From Antedon mediterranea (lineage: Eukaryota; Echinodermata; Crinoidea; Comatulida; Antedonidae): a stretch of DNA of 64,000 nt. The stretch lies in the NCBI RefSeq assembly GCF_964355755.1, contig NC_092675.1, forward strand, positions 24,406,412-24,470,411, in the 5' to 3' direction. Positions 46,585-59,408 of the stretch are shown here, in pieces. Each line of letters opens with the position of its first letter. Within the stretch, counting starts at the first letter, position 1. The notes below the pieces were generated by a model, which made no database searches, was not told the origin of the DNA, and saw only the letters and a program-made list of their open reading frames with translations. The position numbers were made by a program, and so were the translations under genes.

Positions 46585-49500
46585 GGTAGTTGTTCTCTTC
46601 AAAATTGAACTGTATTAACAAAAAACAATTCAAATTCTGAATATGTATCCAAATAAAATGTTTAACAACAAGAAACCAATTTCATTCTAGGCCTACGTGC
46701 AAGAAAAACCATTTGCTGTCCCACAGTGATACAGCACACAACAACACACATCGTTTTGTGTCATCGCTTGTTGACAGTACATCACGTTGCCGTGGTTATA
46801 TGGACTACTATGGAACGCCGTTCATGCAATAATTTATGGACCCATAATTTATTGAGTTATTTCACGCGAAATACCAGGGAGTTATAAATAGCCGGTGGTT
46901 ATTTTAATGTAATTCATTGAAATAAAAGCTAGTTCTCATGGAATGAAATATTAGTAAAACTCAAAAGCCTGTTTAGGCCTAAGTATTACTATATTTCATT
47001 TATTCCACATTTATTTAGTCATCAATTACAGTACATCATAATTACAGTACAACTGAGAACAGGGATCCTGCATAAAAAAGCTGTAGCTTCGTTTTTTTGT
47101 AGGACCCTTTTACGTTACATTAGGTGGGAAACCCACCAATCTCATAATCAACTTTGTTCCACACAGCATAAAAATTAATTTAAACTTACAGTTAGTGTAG
47201 TAGTAGAGGCACAGCAAAATCGGTCAATGAGTTCAAATCGGGCATTGCTAAATATTGGTCTGACCACCACATCAAGTTTCGCCCGTACGTTAATGAAGAG
47301 TTTGCAGTTATGACGATGGAGGGACAAATGAGCTAGTTCTCAATGTCCGAAGTTCAAGGTAAATTCAAGGTAAATTCTGAATAAGAATTTCCGAAACTAG
47401 ACATACTGCAAACACTCGTTTTATTGACATCTTGTAAACTAGGACTGAGCATGCTCAAACCCTAAAGCACGTCTTGGGGGAAGAAGCTGGAGGGAGAAGA
47501 AGAGAGAGAGTAGAGTATTATTGTTCTGAAATAAACAAGAAATATTTCTTACAAAAAAGTTGCTCGCTTGTTGACGTAACTGTTTTAAAGATATATTTTC
47601 CCCCTGAAAAATATTTTTTATTTCAAATTTTTTTTTTAATGTGTCATTTTATTGTCACATAATATAGTTATTAATTGCCTGAAGAAAAAAAATGTAATTT
47701 AAAGCAAAAAATACATACTGTCCCTGTCAGACAATGGTTTTTGGGTTATAATTAAACGTTTCTTTTCTGTTTTTATATGTGAATAAATATTTACAGAAGT
47801 GAATTATAACTTGTTTGTATTTGAAGTAAAATACAACAAGATATACTTTGATATGTCATAATTGTGCAATTGAAATTGAAAAATAAAAAATACTGAATCT
47901 CTAAAAGATGTGCTTATTAAATAATTTATAATATTACTTTATTATACTAAACAGACTCAATTTTTGTCACTTTAGTTTATTTTATTGCTAAGGTCAAGTA
48001 TGGGGGTCACTTCATCAAGCCTCAAGCCTTCATTCATAATTCATATCTTTGTTTCTTTGCAAGTACAGATCGTTTCTCGTTCGAAATGCCATTGAAGATG
48101 TTGCCATTTGCTCCCCAGTGTTTTCTTTAACTACAGGTTTTTCCACTATATTGCTTCTTCTGTCTTAAAATATTTTTTTAATGATGGCAAAGTAATAGTA
48201 GGCCCCTAATAGATTTAATGCTCCATCTGCATTCAAAGTTTCGATTCCATTTCCTGAAATTTTTTTTAAATACTGCTTGTTGTAGAAATTTAAATACTGT
48301 AATTAAGTACCAATTATCAATTTATTCACCATTTCAAATTATTTCAAATTCATAAAGATTTATAACAAATGCTGGTGTGGATGACATAAGATCAAAGCTT
48401 GTTTACCGGTCACCGGTAGTGATGGCAAGTTAGAAAATTACCCAAACCCTTTGAATACCGTTGATATGCAGTATCTTTAACTGATGGTTCTTCATCCTTG
48501 TTGGCACAATATAATGTCCTTTATGCTCGATGAATCTTGGAAACAGCATTATAATATAAGCCAAAAAAGTTGTTGACTTGGTCACCAAACAGGTAAAATT
48601 CTAGCAATGAAATAGCAACTTTGATTGCAGATGAAGATGCTCACTTGTTATACCAAAAACTGCAATATGACATTATTTATTTCATGTGTCATTTCAATTT
48701 TGGATGTTTCCATACACGTTTGATCCAATAGACTGGAGTAATAATGTTTCACAACATTAGGCGCTATATAAATCCACGATATTATTGTATGAAAACTATT
48801 AATTTGATATCTAATTATTATACTATATGTGTATAGGCCTACATATTACCACTAATTGCAAAGCATATATAGCTTAATATTTAATGGGCTAGGCCGGCTA
48901 TGTGCAGGTGTTCACGGGTCCCCAGGGCACAGAGAACTACATGCACAACAGGCCTAGGATATGCGCAAAAGCAAGGGCAAGTCAGAAAATTATGCGAGGC
49001 ATCGTTTTACCATCATCAAAAAATGCGAGGCATCATTTTATCATTTCCCAAAATTTAGGATCGATTATTATTCTTTGAAAACAGAACAGTATCAGCAGTA
49101 ACATATTACAGCATTTTTATTGACAAATTAACAAATATATTGAGATTAAACGTGTTTTTCACCAATAAATGCATGAGAAATTGACTCATTCCACTTTGTT
49201 TTAGTCCTCTATTATCATTTTGGCCGTGAAGCTTAATAATTCTATTTCCTTATTCTGAATTGAAGGCATATAATACTGTAGATGAAAAAACCTCAAAAAC
49301 GAAACCTCTACTTCCTCTGGTATCCAGTATCATTTACACTATTGATAATTTTATAAATTACAGTAGGCCTACGTTTTTTTTTGTAAACATTTTGTACTGT
49401 ACTTTTATAAGTGTTACCCTAAATTTCACAACAATCATTAATATAATATGGTAATATCAATGCATAAATAAAATAAATTATACACTACTTTTTAGCAGTT

Positions 49501-50034
49501 TTCTCAATTTATATATTATTATTATTATACTGATGTCTTTATCAATTGTTGTTTGTATACATGTAACATGTTTGTTTTTTTACCAATTTTACAATCTATT
49601 TCTATTCCGAGAAATGTTTTGATATAAATACGTTGTTGTTGTATTGAATTAATTCTGTGATGTCTTTTTGACCAACTCTTTCATTATCATTATGAACAAA
49701 CAATTTGAACATTGTAGTCAACTTATACACGATATGACTTGAATGATAAAATAATAAAAACAGTCGTTACATAAAAATAAACAACATAGCATGATGAGTG
49801 TATACACGAATCTATTTCGATACGCTAGGCCTATTTTAAAAATATAAATAATTAATTATTAGGCCTATAATATAGCATAATAGCACGTTAAGAAATGTCT
49901 CGCACCTTTTTGAAATTGTAAACTATATGCCTCGCACCTTTTTGAAATTGTAAACTATATGCCCCGCATGCCTCACACTTATATTTGGTGTGCCTCGCTG
50001 CCTCGCACAATCAAATTGGAACAATACAATGAAA
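46585..50034. other. Gene-poor intergenic stretch
   Basis: No supported gene. 46585-46900 is the CFAP53 upstream region. 48765-48790 (GGCGCTATATAAATCC) resembles a LINE 3' end. 48406-48420 holds a short palindrome ACCGGTCACCGGT. 49900-49962 has two direct copies of a block of about 32 bp (CTCGCACCTTTTTGAAATTG...). Confidence 0.5.
46786..46799 (-). promoter_or_regulatory. Candidate RFX X-box upstream of CFAP53
   Basis: On the minus strand the sequence reads ATAACC-AC-GGCAAC, one base from the palindromic X-box GTAACC-NN-GGCAAC bound by RFX transcription factors. It lies 202 bp upstream of the CFAP53 ATG in the right orientation and distance range for a ciliary gene promoter. The motif is seen; binding is inferred. 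Confidence 0.6.
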
Positions 50035-50106
50035 ACCCCAGTGGTCTAATGGTTAGGAGATCTGCATATCAAGCAGAAGGTTCCGGGTTTGAATCTCGGA
50101 GAGGGC
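50035..50106 (+). tRNA. tRNA-like sequence, probably a pseudogene or SINE head
   Basis: It has an A-box (TGGTCTAATGG), a B-box (GGTTTGAATCT), a 5-bp anticodon stem (TCTGC/GCAGA) with a 7-base loop ATATCAA, a 5-bp T stem (CCGGG/CTCGG) and a T5 run at 50107-50111 that could end Pol III transcription. The loop would give anticodon AUC (GAU, Asp), which is not the normal eukaryotic Asp anticodon. The acceptor stem pairs at only three of seven positions. A functional tRNA is therefore unlikely. Confidence 0.45.
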
Positions 50107-50534
50107 TTTTTCTCATTCTCACAGGTTTCGTTATTTTTATTTTTTCTAATTAATTAAATTTCATTATATCGGGCGGATTAGAATTTATTCTGTGATGTTG
50201 ATATACTGTATATATATATTTTTTCTCTTTTGTGGCGCAAACACTACTTTTATTCACATTCCTATTATCTCATGTCATTAAATCATATTATTTAACACAT
50301 TTTGTTAATTCCAAATGTCATCAGTAACATTTTTACATTTATGAATTCCGTATTACCTCCTTTTTTCATTAATTTTCTTATATTTTTCTAAACACTTGAC
50401 AATGATCATCATTATCATCTATCTCGTTTTAAAATATTTTACAAACAAAGAACAATCCCTTTGTGAGTTTTTTATTTTCATTTCTTTGTTTGCCTCGCAC
50501 TTTGTTACTACCCTGTTTGTGTGTGTGTTTAAAA

Positions 50535-50875
50535 TAGGCGCCATCTTTGATTTCAACATGGCGGCTGTTTACAACTTTAATAACAATATATTTGGAATCC
50601 TCAGTATCACAAACATAGGTACTGTATAGACATCATTTCTAACCTACTATGTTACTTATATGTCAAGTTATAAGCCAAAATACGTTTTAAATGGCGACCA
50701 TCTTGAATTCCAACATGGAGGCTGAAATAGAATATTTACAACTTTAATAACAATATATTTGGAATCCTCAGTATCACAAACATAGGTATAGACACCATTT
50801 TTAACTTACTACGTCACTTAAAAGTCAAGTTATAAGCCAAAATAAGTCTGAAATGGCGGCCATTTTGTTTTTCAC
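50535..50875. repeat. Two-copy tandem duplication, period about 167 bp
   Basis: The block TTTACAACTTTAATAACAAT to TCAAGTTATAAGCCAAAATA occurs at 50568 and again at 50735. Each copy is framed by CATGG(C/A)GGC and GCC/GCGACCAT motifs (TGGCGGCCAT-type palindromes). Confidence 0.8.
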
Positions 50876-53555
50876 ATTTTAAGGGTGAAGATCTAAAAAT
50901 TGAGCTGGGTAAACAGCAAATTTGAATTCAGCACCCCAAAATTACCCTAAAACACATGTTTATTCGCTTTTAACACGAAATGCCTACAGCATCTTATTAG
51001 AGTGGAAATATGACTATCTTGACTAGTCTAATATATCTTTATTATTCAAATGTAAACAGTACGATAAATTTGAACAAAGTACATCGTCGAGATTGTACTT
51101 AATGCTTTTAAACGGAGCGAGGTTTTACACCTTTTTACCCACATTGTGTCCGAAGTCATTCTGAATCATGCAACATTCTACCATGGCTTCTTGCTGTGGA
51201 GTCTGGTGTAACTGGTGTCAGTGCAGGGTTGGGCTTAAGAATCTATCATAGGTCATTACGACGAGCTTTGAAGTTAAATTTGACGATGTGTACGTCACTG
51301 GCTATTTTACCTTTTTTACCAATCAACAATGACTCGTTAAGTTGTTGACATCTTGAGGTCGTTGCCTGGAAGTATGATTGAGAAAAATCCCGCCTTTGTC
51401 AACTTACAATTCGTGCTTGCTTACCTTACTAAATGGACCAATGATACAAAACGGAAAATAAATCCGGCTGTCCGGTTGTATTCTTGTCGTCGACCACCTC
51501 TTCCAGAAATCGTCGACCTACGTATACTGCTACATGTTGCTACACGGTTAAAATTCTTGGCATCCTTAATTTTTGATGAGAATTCAAAATGGAACAGTAA
51601 CACCGATTCTCTATTAGACTGGGGGTGTGTGGTGTAGGCCTACTGCTAAAAGGTAAAGGAATACAATGCGAAATTTTATACAATTTGAAATGTCACCAAC
51701 ACCATGATCAACGTTCAATAAGAGAAATCGAAAAGTGTAGTTTAGCTATAAAGTATTTTTTGAAGATATTAATCAGTACAGTACTTTTCATAGTAAGTAA
51801 GCGTCGTAATGTATCTTTAATCACTTACCATGACTTCGGGAATGTGTTCGATTCAAGTTAATATATAAAAAAGGTAATCAGTTTCGCAGCAGCAGCTGCT
51901 AAACACGTTGTTCTTGAAATAAAACAAAAACCATGAGTTTTAAAAAGAAGATTGCAATGTCTTTTGTTAACACATGGGAGCCGCGAAATTATAAACCGAG
52001 CGTGTGTTTTTTATGTTTTTGTTATTTAAGCGGAACGTCCCAGTGACCAGTTCGATTACAATCAAAACGTCCTGCAACACAAGAGTTGTTGTAATTTAAT
52101 TGTGGTGTGATTTACTGTATAAGCCAATAACAAAACAAGTATTCCTGTATTTTTGGGAGTATTTCAAAATTTAATGTATTTCTCTTGCATCAGTTAAAAC
52201 ACGTCATATGAAGAGAATCATTCAATTTTTACGTAATTATTATCGCATCGTTAAAAACAGTATGGTATTCCTAAAGTTGTATTGTCCTCCAAAAATCAGA
52301 CTTTGAAAATGCCATTCAATCGTTTTAATAAGGTCAATAAAAAAAACCCGGAAAAATAATGTGTTCAGTTTAAATAAAAGAATTCAACCTAATTTGTTGT
52401 TTATATTATATTAAATGGCATATTTAACAAATATTTATTTGTTATTGTTTTTTTAGGGGACAATATATCTTTAAATTGTTATTGTTTAGAAATATTAAAA
52501 AAACACAGACTTAATATAAAAGGCAAGACTGAAATGGTTACTGTAGCTTAATAACATTAATAATCTAAATACTGACTACAACGATACTGTAAGAACAGTA
52601 GCTGGCTGTGGCGTAAACACACTCATCGATAAGAAATACTAATAGATCATACATGGTAAAATTCATAACACATTTGACCATACAGGTATTTATTTTCACA
52701 ATGATTTCACCGGCCAATGAATTTCTGTACGGAGAAACAACCGTGATGGTATTTTGACTACTGTTTAATTTCATGGCGGACATGGGCTACAAAGCGTGTG
52801 TTATCACTAATTGCCGTGCAGTTACTTTGCGGTAATTAAGTTATTTACCCGTAAACATGCCCTTTATAAACAAAAAAAGAACAGTAAATTCACACGATAG
52901 TTGACTTTACAAAACCGCCACAAAATTGGCAAGTTTTAGCACAAACTTACATCTACATGAGGGACCGATATCAGCTGCAGGTCTATCAGTAAGTGGCCAT
53001 AGTAGGTTTCAAGTTGATAGAATGGCTACTTACGATTCTTTTTACTGTTTTGCAATCATCCTAAATAGTTTCCAAGGCCCTAAATACCTTCCCATGCACA
53101 CATTTCTATCGGTTAAATTTGGGATAGGATTAGACATGCCAAATTCATAAATAATCTAGCGCTCGCTTTGAAAATTATCATCTATGCAATTTCACATTTT
53201 GGCCCATCCTTCATTAAAGAACTAGACGAAAATAGCGTATTGTTTATAGTTGAGTTGAGTGAATACTTGTTAGATATTATATAAAACTAGAATTCGTGGA
53301 GTTGGTAGATGGCAACATTTCGCATTCGAATAAACCGACGCTTTCGCACAAATAAATTAGTCTCTAGTGGAATATAGGCTTCACTTCTACTCTGTGCCAC
53401 GTTTCGACGTGGAATTCGCTGTTCCCCGCGTTCAGTGCCACCGACATTTACACTTTATAATTGGAATTGTTACGCAGTAAAAACATTCCACAGTTTCAAA
53501 CATGAAAAAAAAACATATATTATTTTAAACTAACAAAGACTAATGTAATTGATTC
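50876..53555. other. Intergenic, nothing supported
   Basis: AT-rich sequence between the tandem duplication and the Ly6 gene. The largest open frame (51353-51637 plus, 94 codons) has no recognisable domain, no visible splice context and an unremarkable composition. Confidence 0.45.
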
Positions 53556-54784
53556 CTAAAACATTGTTGTACTAAGCAGACTTGTGAACATAATAGTTGC
53601 AAGATTAATAACAACACTAACAGCACTTGATGGCGTTGTCATATCTTTGGCTACTGGTTCTGTTGGTTCAGGTTCTGCTACCCCAGCTCCTCCAGCTCCT
53701 CCGGCTCCAGCAGCGTCTCCGGCTCCCCCAGCTCCGCCTGCACCTCCGGTTCCTGCTGCGTCTCCGGCTCCTCCAGCTCCGCCTGCACCTCCGGCTCCGC
53801 CTGCACCTCCTGCTCCGCCTGCAGCAGCAACAAAATCTCCATTGCAGTTATCTGTATCACAGCAACTCATGCATATGTCCATTCCTTCGACATTCATACA
53901 ACCTGCCATACAATATTGCTCGCAAGTCCTGGAGTACAATACCATTTGGTTTCCCATAACATCCATCGTTGTTTGGGAGGTCTGAAAGTGAAAAAATAGA
54001 TTTGTTTACCGTATGTCTATTGCAAAGTTTAACTAATAAAATTAGTGAATTTTTCAACCCTATAATTGTTGAACGGTTACTTATAGTAACTACAGTAGTC
54101 TAAATATAAATAAATAAATACTGTAGAATTATTTTCTATTATGTATGTTGCCGGCCATATTGTTTGAAATAGGATCAACGACGCATGTGAATTAACTCAA
54201 AAAGCGAGAGTAAGATGATTCATCGCGTCGTAATTGGTCAAATTATTCACGATTACGTTGCGTTTCAGTGACAACCAATATTTAATAGTAAAATACCGTA
54301 TGTTCCATAGACTTACCATGCACTTTCCTGTACATGATACTTTTTGAATGCCGGCAGTGGCTCCTAGCGTGGCTCCACAATTAGTTGGATTCTCCATCGA
54401 GGTACAATTGTAACACATGAATGCGTTGCTAACATCTGTAAATCAAAATAATGAGTGTTAATCACATTTTTAGATTTTATGCAATCGTCCATCAAACGTC
54501 TGTGGACAAGCTGTTATTTTAGACTGCAGTATTACGTTAACTTATACCCATTCTAATTTTTATCAAATTGATACAATAAATTGTTGAAACTATTGAAAAT
54601 TAAATTGCCAAGAATAACACAATTGGACAAATTTTCTAAAACGATGCATGTCTGCAAAATGCGTGTTTCATTTTAAAAAGTTAAATTTTAAAGCCATAAA
54701 CATACAACATCATTAGTGTATTGTATTATACTTACCAATCATGTACAGTGTGAACACTGCTAAAAGTAATGATTTTGAGTTCAT
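53556..54784 (-). CDS. Ly6/uPAR-like GPI-anchored protein with Gly-Gly-Ala repeat stalk
   Basis: Three exons, 54784-54736, 54435-54317 and 53981-53556, joining in frame to give 197 residues. Residues 1-17 (MNSKSLLLAVFTLYMIG) form a signal peptide. The next part is a three-finger Ly6 domain: MCYNC near its start, VSCTGKC, then RTCEQYC and the diagnostic CCDTDNCN end. A stalk of about 50 residues follows, made of repeated GGA with GDAAG interruptions. It ends in an EPEPTEP stretch and a hydrophobic C terminus (VVINLATIMFTSLL) of the kind that directs GPI anchoring. The cell-surface location is inferred from these signals; ligand and role are unknown. The repeat stalk is unusual for this family. 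Confidence 0.88.
53683..53824 (-). repeat. GGA-codon microrepeat in Ly6 stalk
   Basis: GC-rich 9-bp-periodic coding repeat (Gly-Gly-Ala) with two interruptions encoding Gly-Asp-Ala-Ala. It stands out sharply from the AT-rich surroundings. It also opens long frames on the opposite strand, which are shadows. Confidence 0.85.
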
Positions 54785-56690
54785 CTTTGGATGTTAGTCT
54801 ATACATAAAAGAAAAAAAAACAATTGTTATTGTATTGAAACTATTAAATCATGATTGATAATGATAATGATAACTGATAGTGATTAAAACCCGAATACAG
54901 TTACTAATTTGTCAGTAGGTCAAAGTATATTTAAGGAAATTTTGTAGGCCTGTTCCTATATTCCAGATATGGAATACAGTACAAATTCTTTCAGGCCGGA
55001 GAGAGATGTGTCCTGTCAACAAGATCTGAAGGACCCACCAGATTGTTACATGAACTTTGTTGTACTTTTCCGAAAACAACATGAATTAGTCTGCAGTTCC
55101 TTATCAAATTAATTCGAACAAGATGGCAGGTGGTCATGTTATACAGTATATAAATTTAGATGCCCCAAAGTCAGTTTCTGACTGAGATTGACGATATTTT
55201 TTAATACATGTCAATATGCTTGAAGAGAAAATGTTATATGTAAATTCAAGGATTGATGACCACAAATATAATAAATGCGTCGACCAATTAATTGTGTGTT
55301 ATAACGCAGCTTATTCTGGCATCTTTCTGAATTTTCTTAAAAGCCAGGTGCGAGCAAAAAATGTTTATTTATCATTAATTCCAATATTTATCAATCTATA
55401 GTTTCCCGGTCCCCTATAATTTTTTTTAATTTATATGTTTTACAAGATCTTTGTTGAAAATAAGCACTATTTACACAGTAAATCTCTAATTTTTTTGTAC
55501 ACTATATTAATGCCGAAAAGCAAGAGGTTCTCGTGGTTAATGGATTAACAATTAATATTTCAGAAGTTACAACCTAGACTAAAAGTTATGTATCGCATTT
55601 AAACGTTAGCCACTACGAATGATTTACGATTAATGAAAACCCTTAAGAAGGACTCGGACTGCGATAAGTCAGTCCTTGGAGCCAAGTGGAAAAAGATATT
55701 TCCGGGAAATTATTAAATTATGATGCTACATCCGTTATCATTATAGGCCTACAATTTTATAGTGATGTACGTATTATTTAGTCTGTCGCCCCCTATAATA
55801 ATTTTAAACGCACTCAACTTACTTTACAATTTATGATTTTTTAGTCAGTATTTATTTTTCAGTCAGTATTAATTATTCGAAACACTTGACACATTTTACG
55901 CCTATTGTGTAAAAGACAGTCTGTGCAGATTTTTAAATATAGGCCTAATCGGTGTTTTTTTTTTTCATTATGAGCATGTATTTATTTTTCACTTTTTAAT
56001 ATCTAAAAAGGATTGAAAAAATCATGATACTATAGGATATTCGTAACGGTTAAATTAATTTAACAAGTTAATACAAATTGCGATAGAGTACTTGAATACA
56101 ATAATAAAAGACAGTTTATACAACATACGACAACTTTGAAATTACAATAAGTTATGCGTTCTATTTTTATAGACGATAATGGCAAACCGGGACGCATTAT
56201 TTTTTCCTGTGAGGTTAAAGCTCGAGTCCCACGATCGGGTTTTTTCTTCAGTCTTCCAAAGGGACACTGTATTGATTGATGGAAAGTGCCTGTTTCCAGT
56301 CACCTTTAGGGTCAAATCTATTATTTTAACTGCTCCCTTGTGTATAAAAGAGAGAAAATAGTGACTTATAAGTTTTAGTGCATGTCCTATTATTAACGAA
56401 ACTGACACCAGTTTTTTACACCAATAGCCAATCAGATGGGCAGGAATTTGGCTTGGTAGGGATCAACATCTGAATATTGTAGCAGAGAGATATAATATAG
56501 TTCTTTTGATTATAGATACCTGAAATAACATTAGTTAGGAGTTGAATGGAATACAAAGATTATAAAGTGTTATTAAAAGTCATAATATATTATATATTTA
56601 TATATAATTATAGATAAAATTATTATATTTTTCTATGTCTTCTACTTCCAGTTCCTTTATTAAATCATGGTATGAGGAAATCTGTGATAA
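54785..56690. other. Intergenic, nothing supported
   Basis: The first few hundred bases should hold the Ly6 promoter, but no clear motif is seen. Open frames at 55216-55401 and 56142-56408 have no supporting features. A short inverted repeat (AAGGACTCGGACTG / CAGTCCTT) lies near 55648-55678. Confidence 0.45.
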
Positions 56691-57275
56691 TATATCAATC
56701 AATCAATCAGATTTATATATCGCCAGTATCCATAATAATGTTCAAAGGCGCTTGACAAAGTTAAGCAGAAAATGCCTCTGTGTAAAAATGGGTTTTTAGT
56801 CGTGTTTTGAAAGTGTTGATGTTTTCAGATGTCTTTATGTCGATTGGCAGTTTATTCCACAAAATGGGTGCTGCACAGGAAAATGCACGATGGCCTCCAT
56901 ATGTCTGAAGTTTCCATTTAGGAACATGAAGGAGAAGTTTATTAGATGAACGCAGTGTACGAGACTAAGTGTAAAGTACAAGAAGATCAGCAATATACTG
57001 AGGTGCAAGTCCATTTAGAGCTTTGTATGTAATGAAAAGCAGTTTGAATTTAATACGGAATTGAACGGGCAGCCAATGCAAGTTCCGAAGTACTGGTGTG
57101 ATGTGTTCATGTTTTCTAGTACTGTACGAGTGATGATCAGATTCTGGCAGCAGTGTTCTGAGCACGCTGAAAAAGAGATACCGTATGAATCCGGTAGGTA
57201 GTCCAAACAAGAGTGCGTTTCCATAGTCGAATTTAGCAGAGAGTACAGCGTAGATTATGGTTTTACATGATTCCG
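56690..57275 (-). mobile_element. Non-LTR retrotransposon (LINE) 3' fragment
   Basis: On the minus strand a decayed reverse-transcriptase C-terminal region is readable. AKFDYGNALLFGLP corresponds to the 'S-R-L-D-Y-C-N-S-L-L-Y-G-L-P' motif. HITPVLRNLHWLPV and FITYKALNGLAPQYIADLL then match the conserved end of ORF2 in CR1/L2/Jockey-type LINEs. The 3' end carries a GGCGATATATAAATCTGATTG-like tail ending in (TGAT)n at 56694-56712. Frame disruptions and 5' truncation show it is dead. Confidence 0.8.
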
Positions 57276-57312
57276 GAGATAAATATATTATATATACAGT
57301 ATAAATAGCGAC

Positions 57313-57348
57313 TTAGTAGTAGTAGTAGTAGTAGTTTAGTAGTAGTTA
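57313..57348. repeat. (AGT)n microsatellite
   Basis: Run of TAG/AGT trinucleotides with one interruption, just right of the LINE fragment. Confidence 0.8.
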
Positions 57349-59261
57349 AACCGAATATAGGAAAAGGTACATACAAATGATTTCTCTAGAAATCAACATA
57401 CATCTTAATTTGTATATTGTTGCTTTTTGCGAAAGTTTCGGGTTTTTTCTAAAAAGAAAATTAAACCACACCCTAGCAGATCAGATGGTGATTGTTGTTT
57501 TTGTCTACAGTATATTTTTTTATGACGATGGTTCTGACCTCGCATTGACCTGGGTTGCATGAGGTATCCTCCACGAGTGCGGTCTCCCAACATGGTCGTC
57601 TTTGACATTTTTGTGATACAAGGAGAGAATAGCTATACTTTTCTTTAACCACGGTGTTAAATTAAAATACAGTATATATTTTTATAATATTTCTATAATA
57701 AAAGATAATTTAAATGTATGTGATTTCTTTTAAATGTCAATAAACTGAAAACTTTGAGCTAATACAAACAAGATACTGTACATAAAATTGGAATTGCAAG
57801 ATATCTAAAAACCAATAAAAAGTACAGAAAAGCAAACATTTAGAATTCGAAATTGCGACGTACGACGAGAGAAATTAAACTAAAAGATTAGAACTATAAC
57901 CACTAGAGGTGTGTATTATCATCATTCTAAAGATTTACTTCTTTCTGATCATCAAATATTCGATGACACGCGAACTTCCACATAATAAAATCTATATTTT
58001 TTTCGGACATACAGGTTTTTCTCTTTTCATAAGCTTTACATAAATAGGTTGCAAAAGACTAAATTTTTTGGGTTTCATTGTTTACAAACATATTTTTTAA
58101 CATGTATACATTTAAATCAGAGATACATTTTTTTCTTAATGTTTTTATAAAAAGGACAATAAAAAGAAAATGTTTTTCATCTTCTAAACTTAATTGATCA
58201 CAAAACATACATATTCTAGATTATCGGTTAATTTTTAAATGTCGTCCCTTTTCAATGAACAGATTATGGCACGATAATCTAAAGCGTGATATTAGTGTTC
58301 TATACTTAAAATTTAAATCATAAAAAACTCATCGTAAAAATGGTCAAACTTATTATTTTTATAAAAATTAAGACGTGTATTATTACTAATAACAAGACAA
58401 GAATTGAATATCGTATAAAGCTAAACTTATATTGTTTTAAACATAAATCCAAGGCTCGGGCGTGGCACTTGGCTACTCAACTTCTTCACAAGATTGTGTC
58501 AGAGTTGAACATTATGTCATCACATGTCTTCTGCATTATGAGGTATCGCCGTTTAAACTAGTTATGGATGTACACAACTGACAGTACACACAGGGAGTGG
58601 CTCGCAGATGTGAAATATATTTAAAACTTCGCTGAGACTCAATGTACCATAATTTCAACAATTAACTGTACCTTGGGCTACTTTATTGTTCAATATTAAG
58701 GAAAATTATAAAATACGAATTGAATTATCGTTAAAATAAACATTTTTTTGCAAAAAAAAGAAAACAATTTTACATCTTTTTTCCTAAGCTAACATGGAAA
58801 ATGAACCATCACAAATTGATAATTAATATAATAATAAAAGGAAATTGAACGAAATATAATTTATTGAAATAAAAAACAACTATTAACTTACTGTAAACCT
58901 GATAAGAAATCCGAGGTTTCGAACGAGTTAAAGCGGCAGGAGAAGTGATGGAAGTATTGTAGCATGAGCAAAGCGATGCTGGTTATGCTAATCATGACCT
59001 TGTAGCAAACCGGCCAATAGAAACAACTGAAGACAAAATGATGAATGCACTCTCGGGATTGGATCAATTCCTAATCGGACGGCCAAGAAAGGTAATACTG
59101 TACTTACTGTAAATCATGTTGATTTTAAGAAAGGTGGTGTCTGGTACCAACCTGCTCACCATCTACGGTCAACGCGGATTTTTGTATACTGCGGTGTCAT
59201 CAGGTACCAACCAAGAACAAGACATGAAAATACATACAAAATCCGTTTCATGAAGGTTACA
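57349..59261. other. Intergenic, nothing supported
   Basis: AT-rich, no recognisable gene or element. Short open frames at 57377-57562, 57405-57608 and 58340-58561 lack any support. Confidence 0.45.
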
Positions 59262-59408
59262 TATTGTTTAACAATCAGAAAGATAATTATGTTGAGCAAA
59301 AGTAAGTTTACTGTACATCATTAGTCTTAAAAATAATAAATTAAAGTCTAATAATGTATAGTAAACTTACTTTTACACAACAGATCTTTCGGATTGTTAA
59401 CAATTTTT
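59262..59408. mobile_element. Imperfect long inverted repeat (possible MITE)
   Basis: Arms of about 68 bp (59262-59330 and 59341-59408) are reverse complements at most positions, including AAAAGTAAGTTTACTGTACA against TGTATAGTAAACTTACTTTT. The loop is only about 10 bp, so the unit would form a stable hairpin. No target duplication identified. Confidence 0.65.

Noticed and set aside
51353-51637. 94-codon plus-strand frame
   Set aside because: No domain, signal or splice partner; consistent with chance in this length of sequence.
53584-53985. Proline/alanine-rich 133-codon plus-strand frame
   Set aside because: It is the antisense of the GGA-repeat exon of the Ly6 gene, which has splice sites, signal peptide and Ly6 motif on the minus strand.
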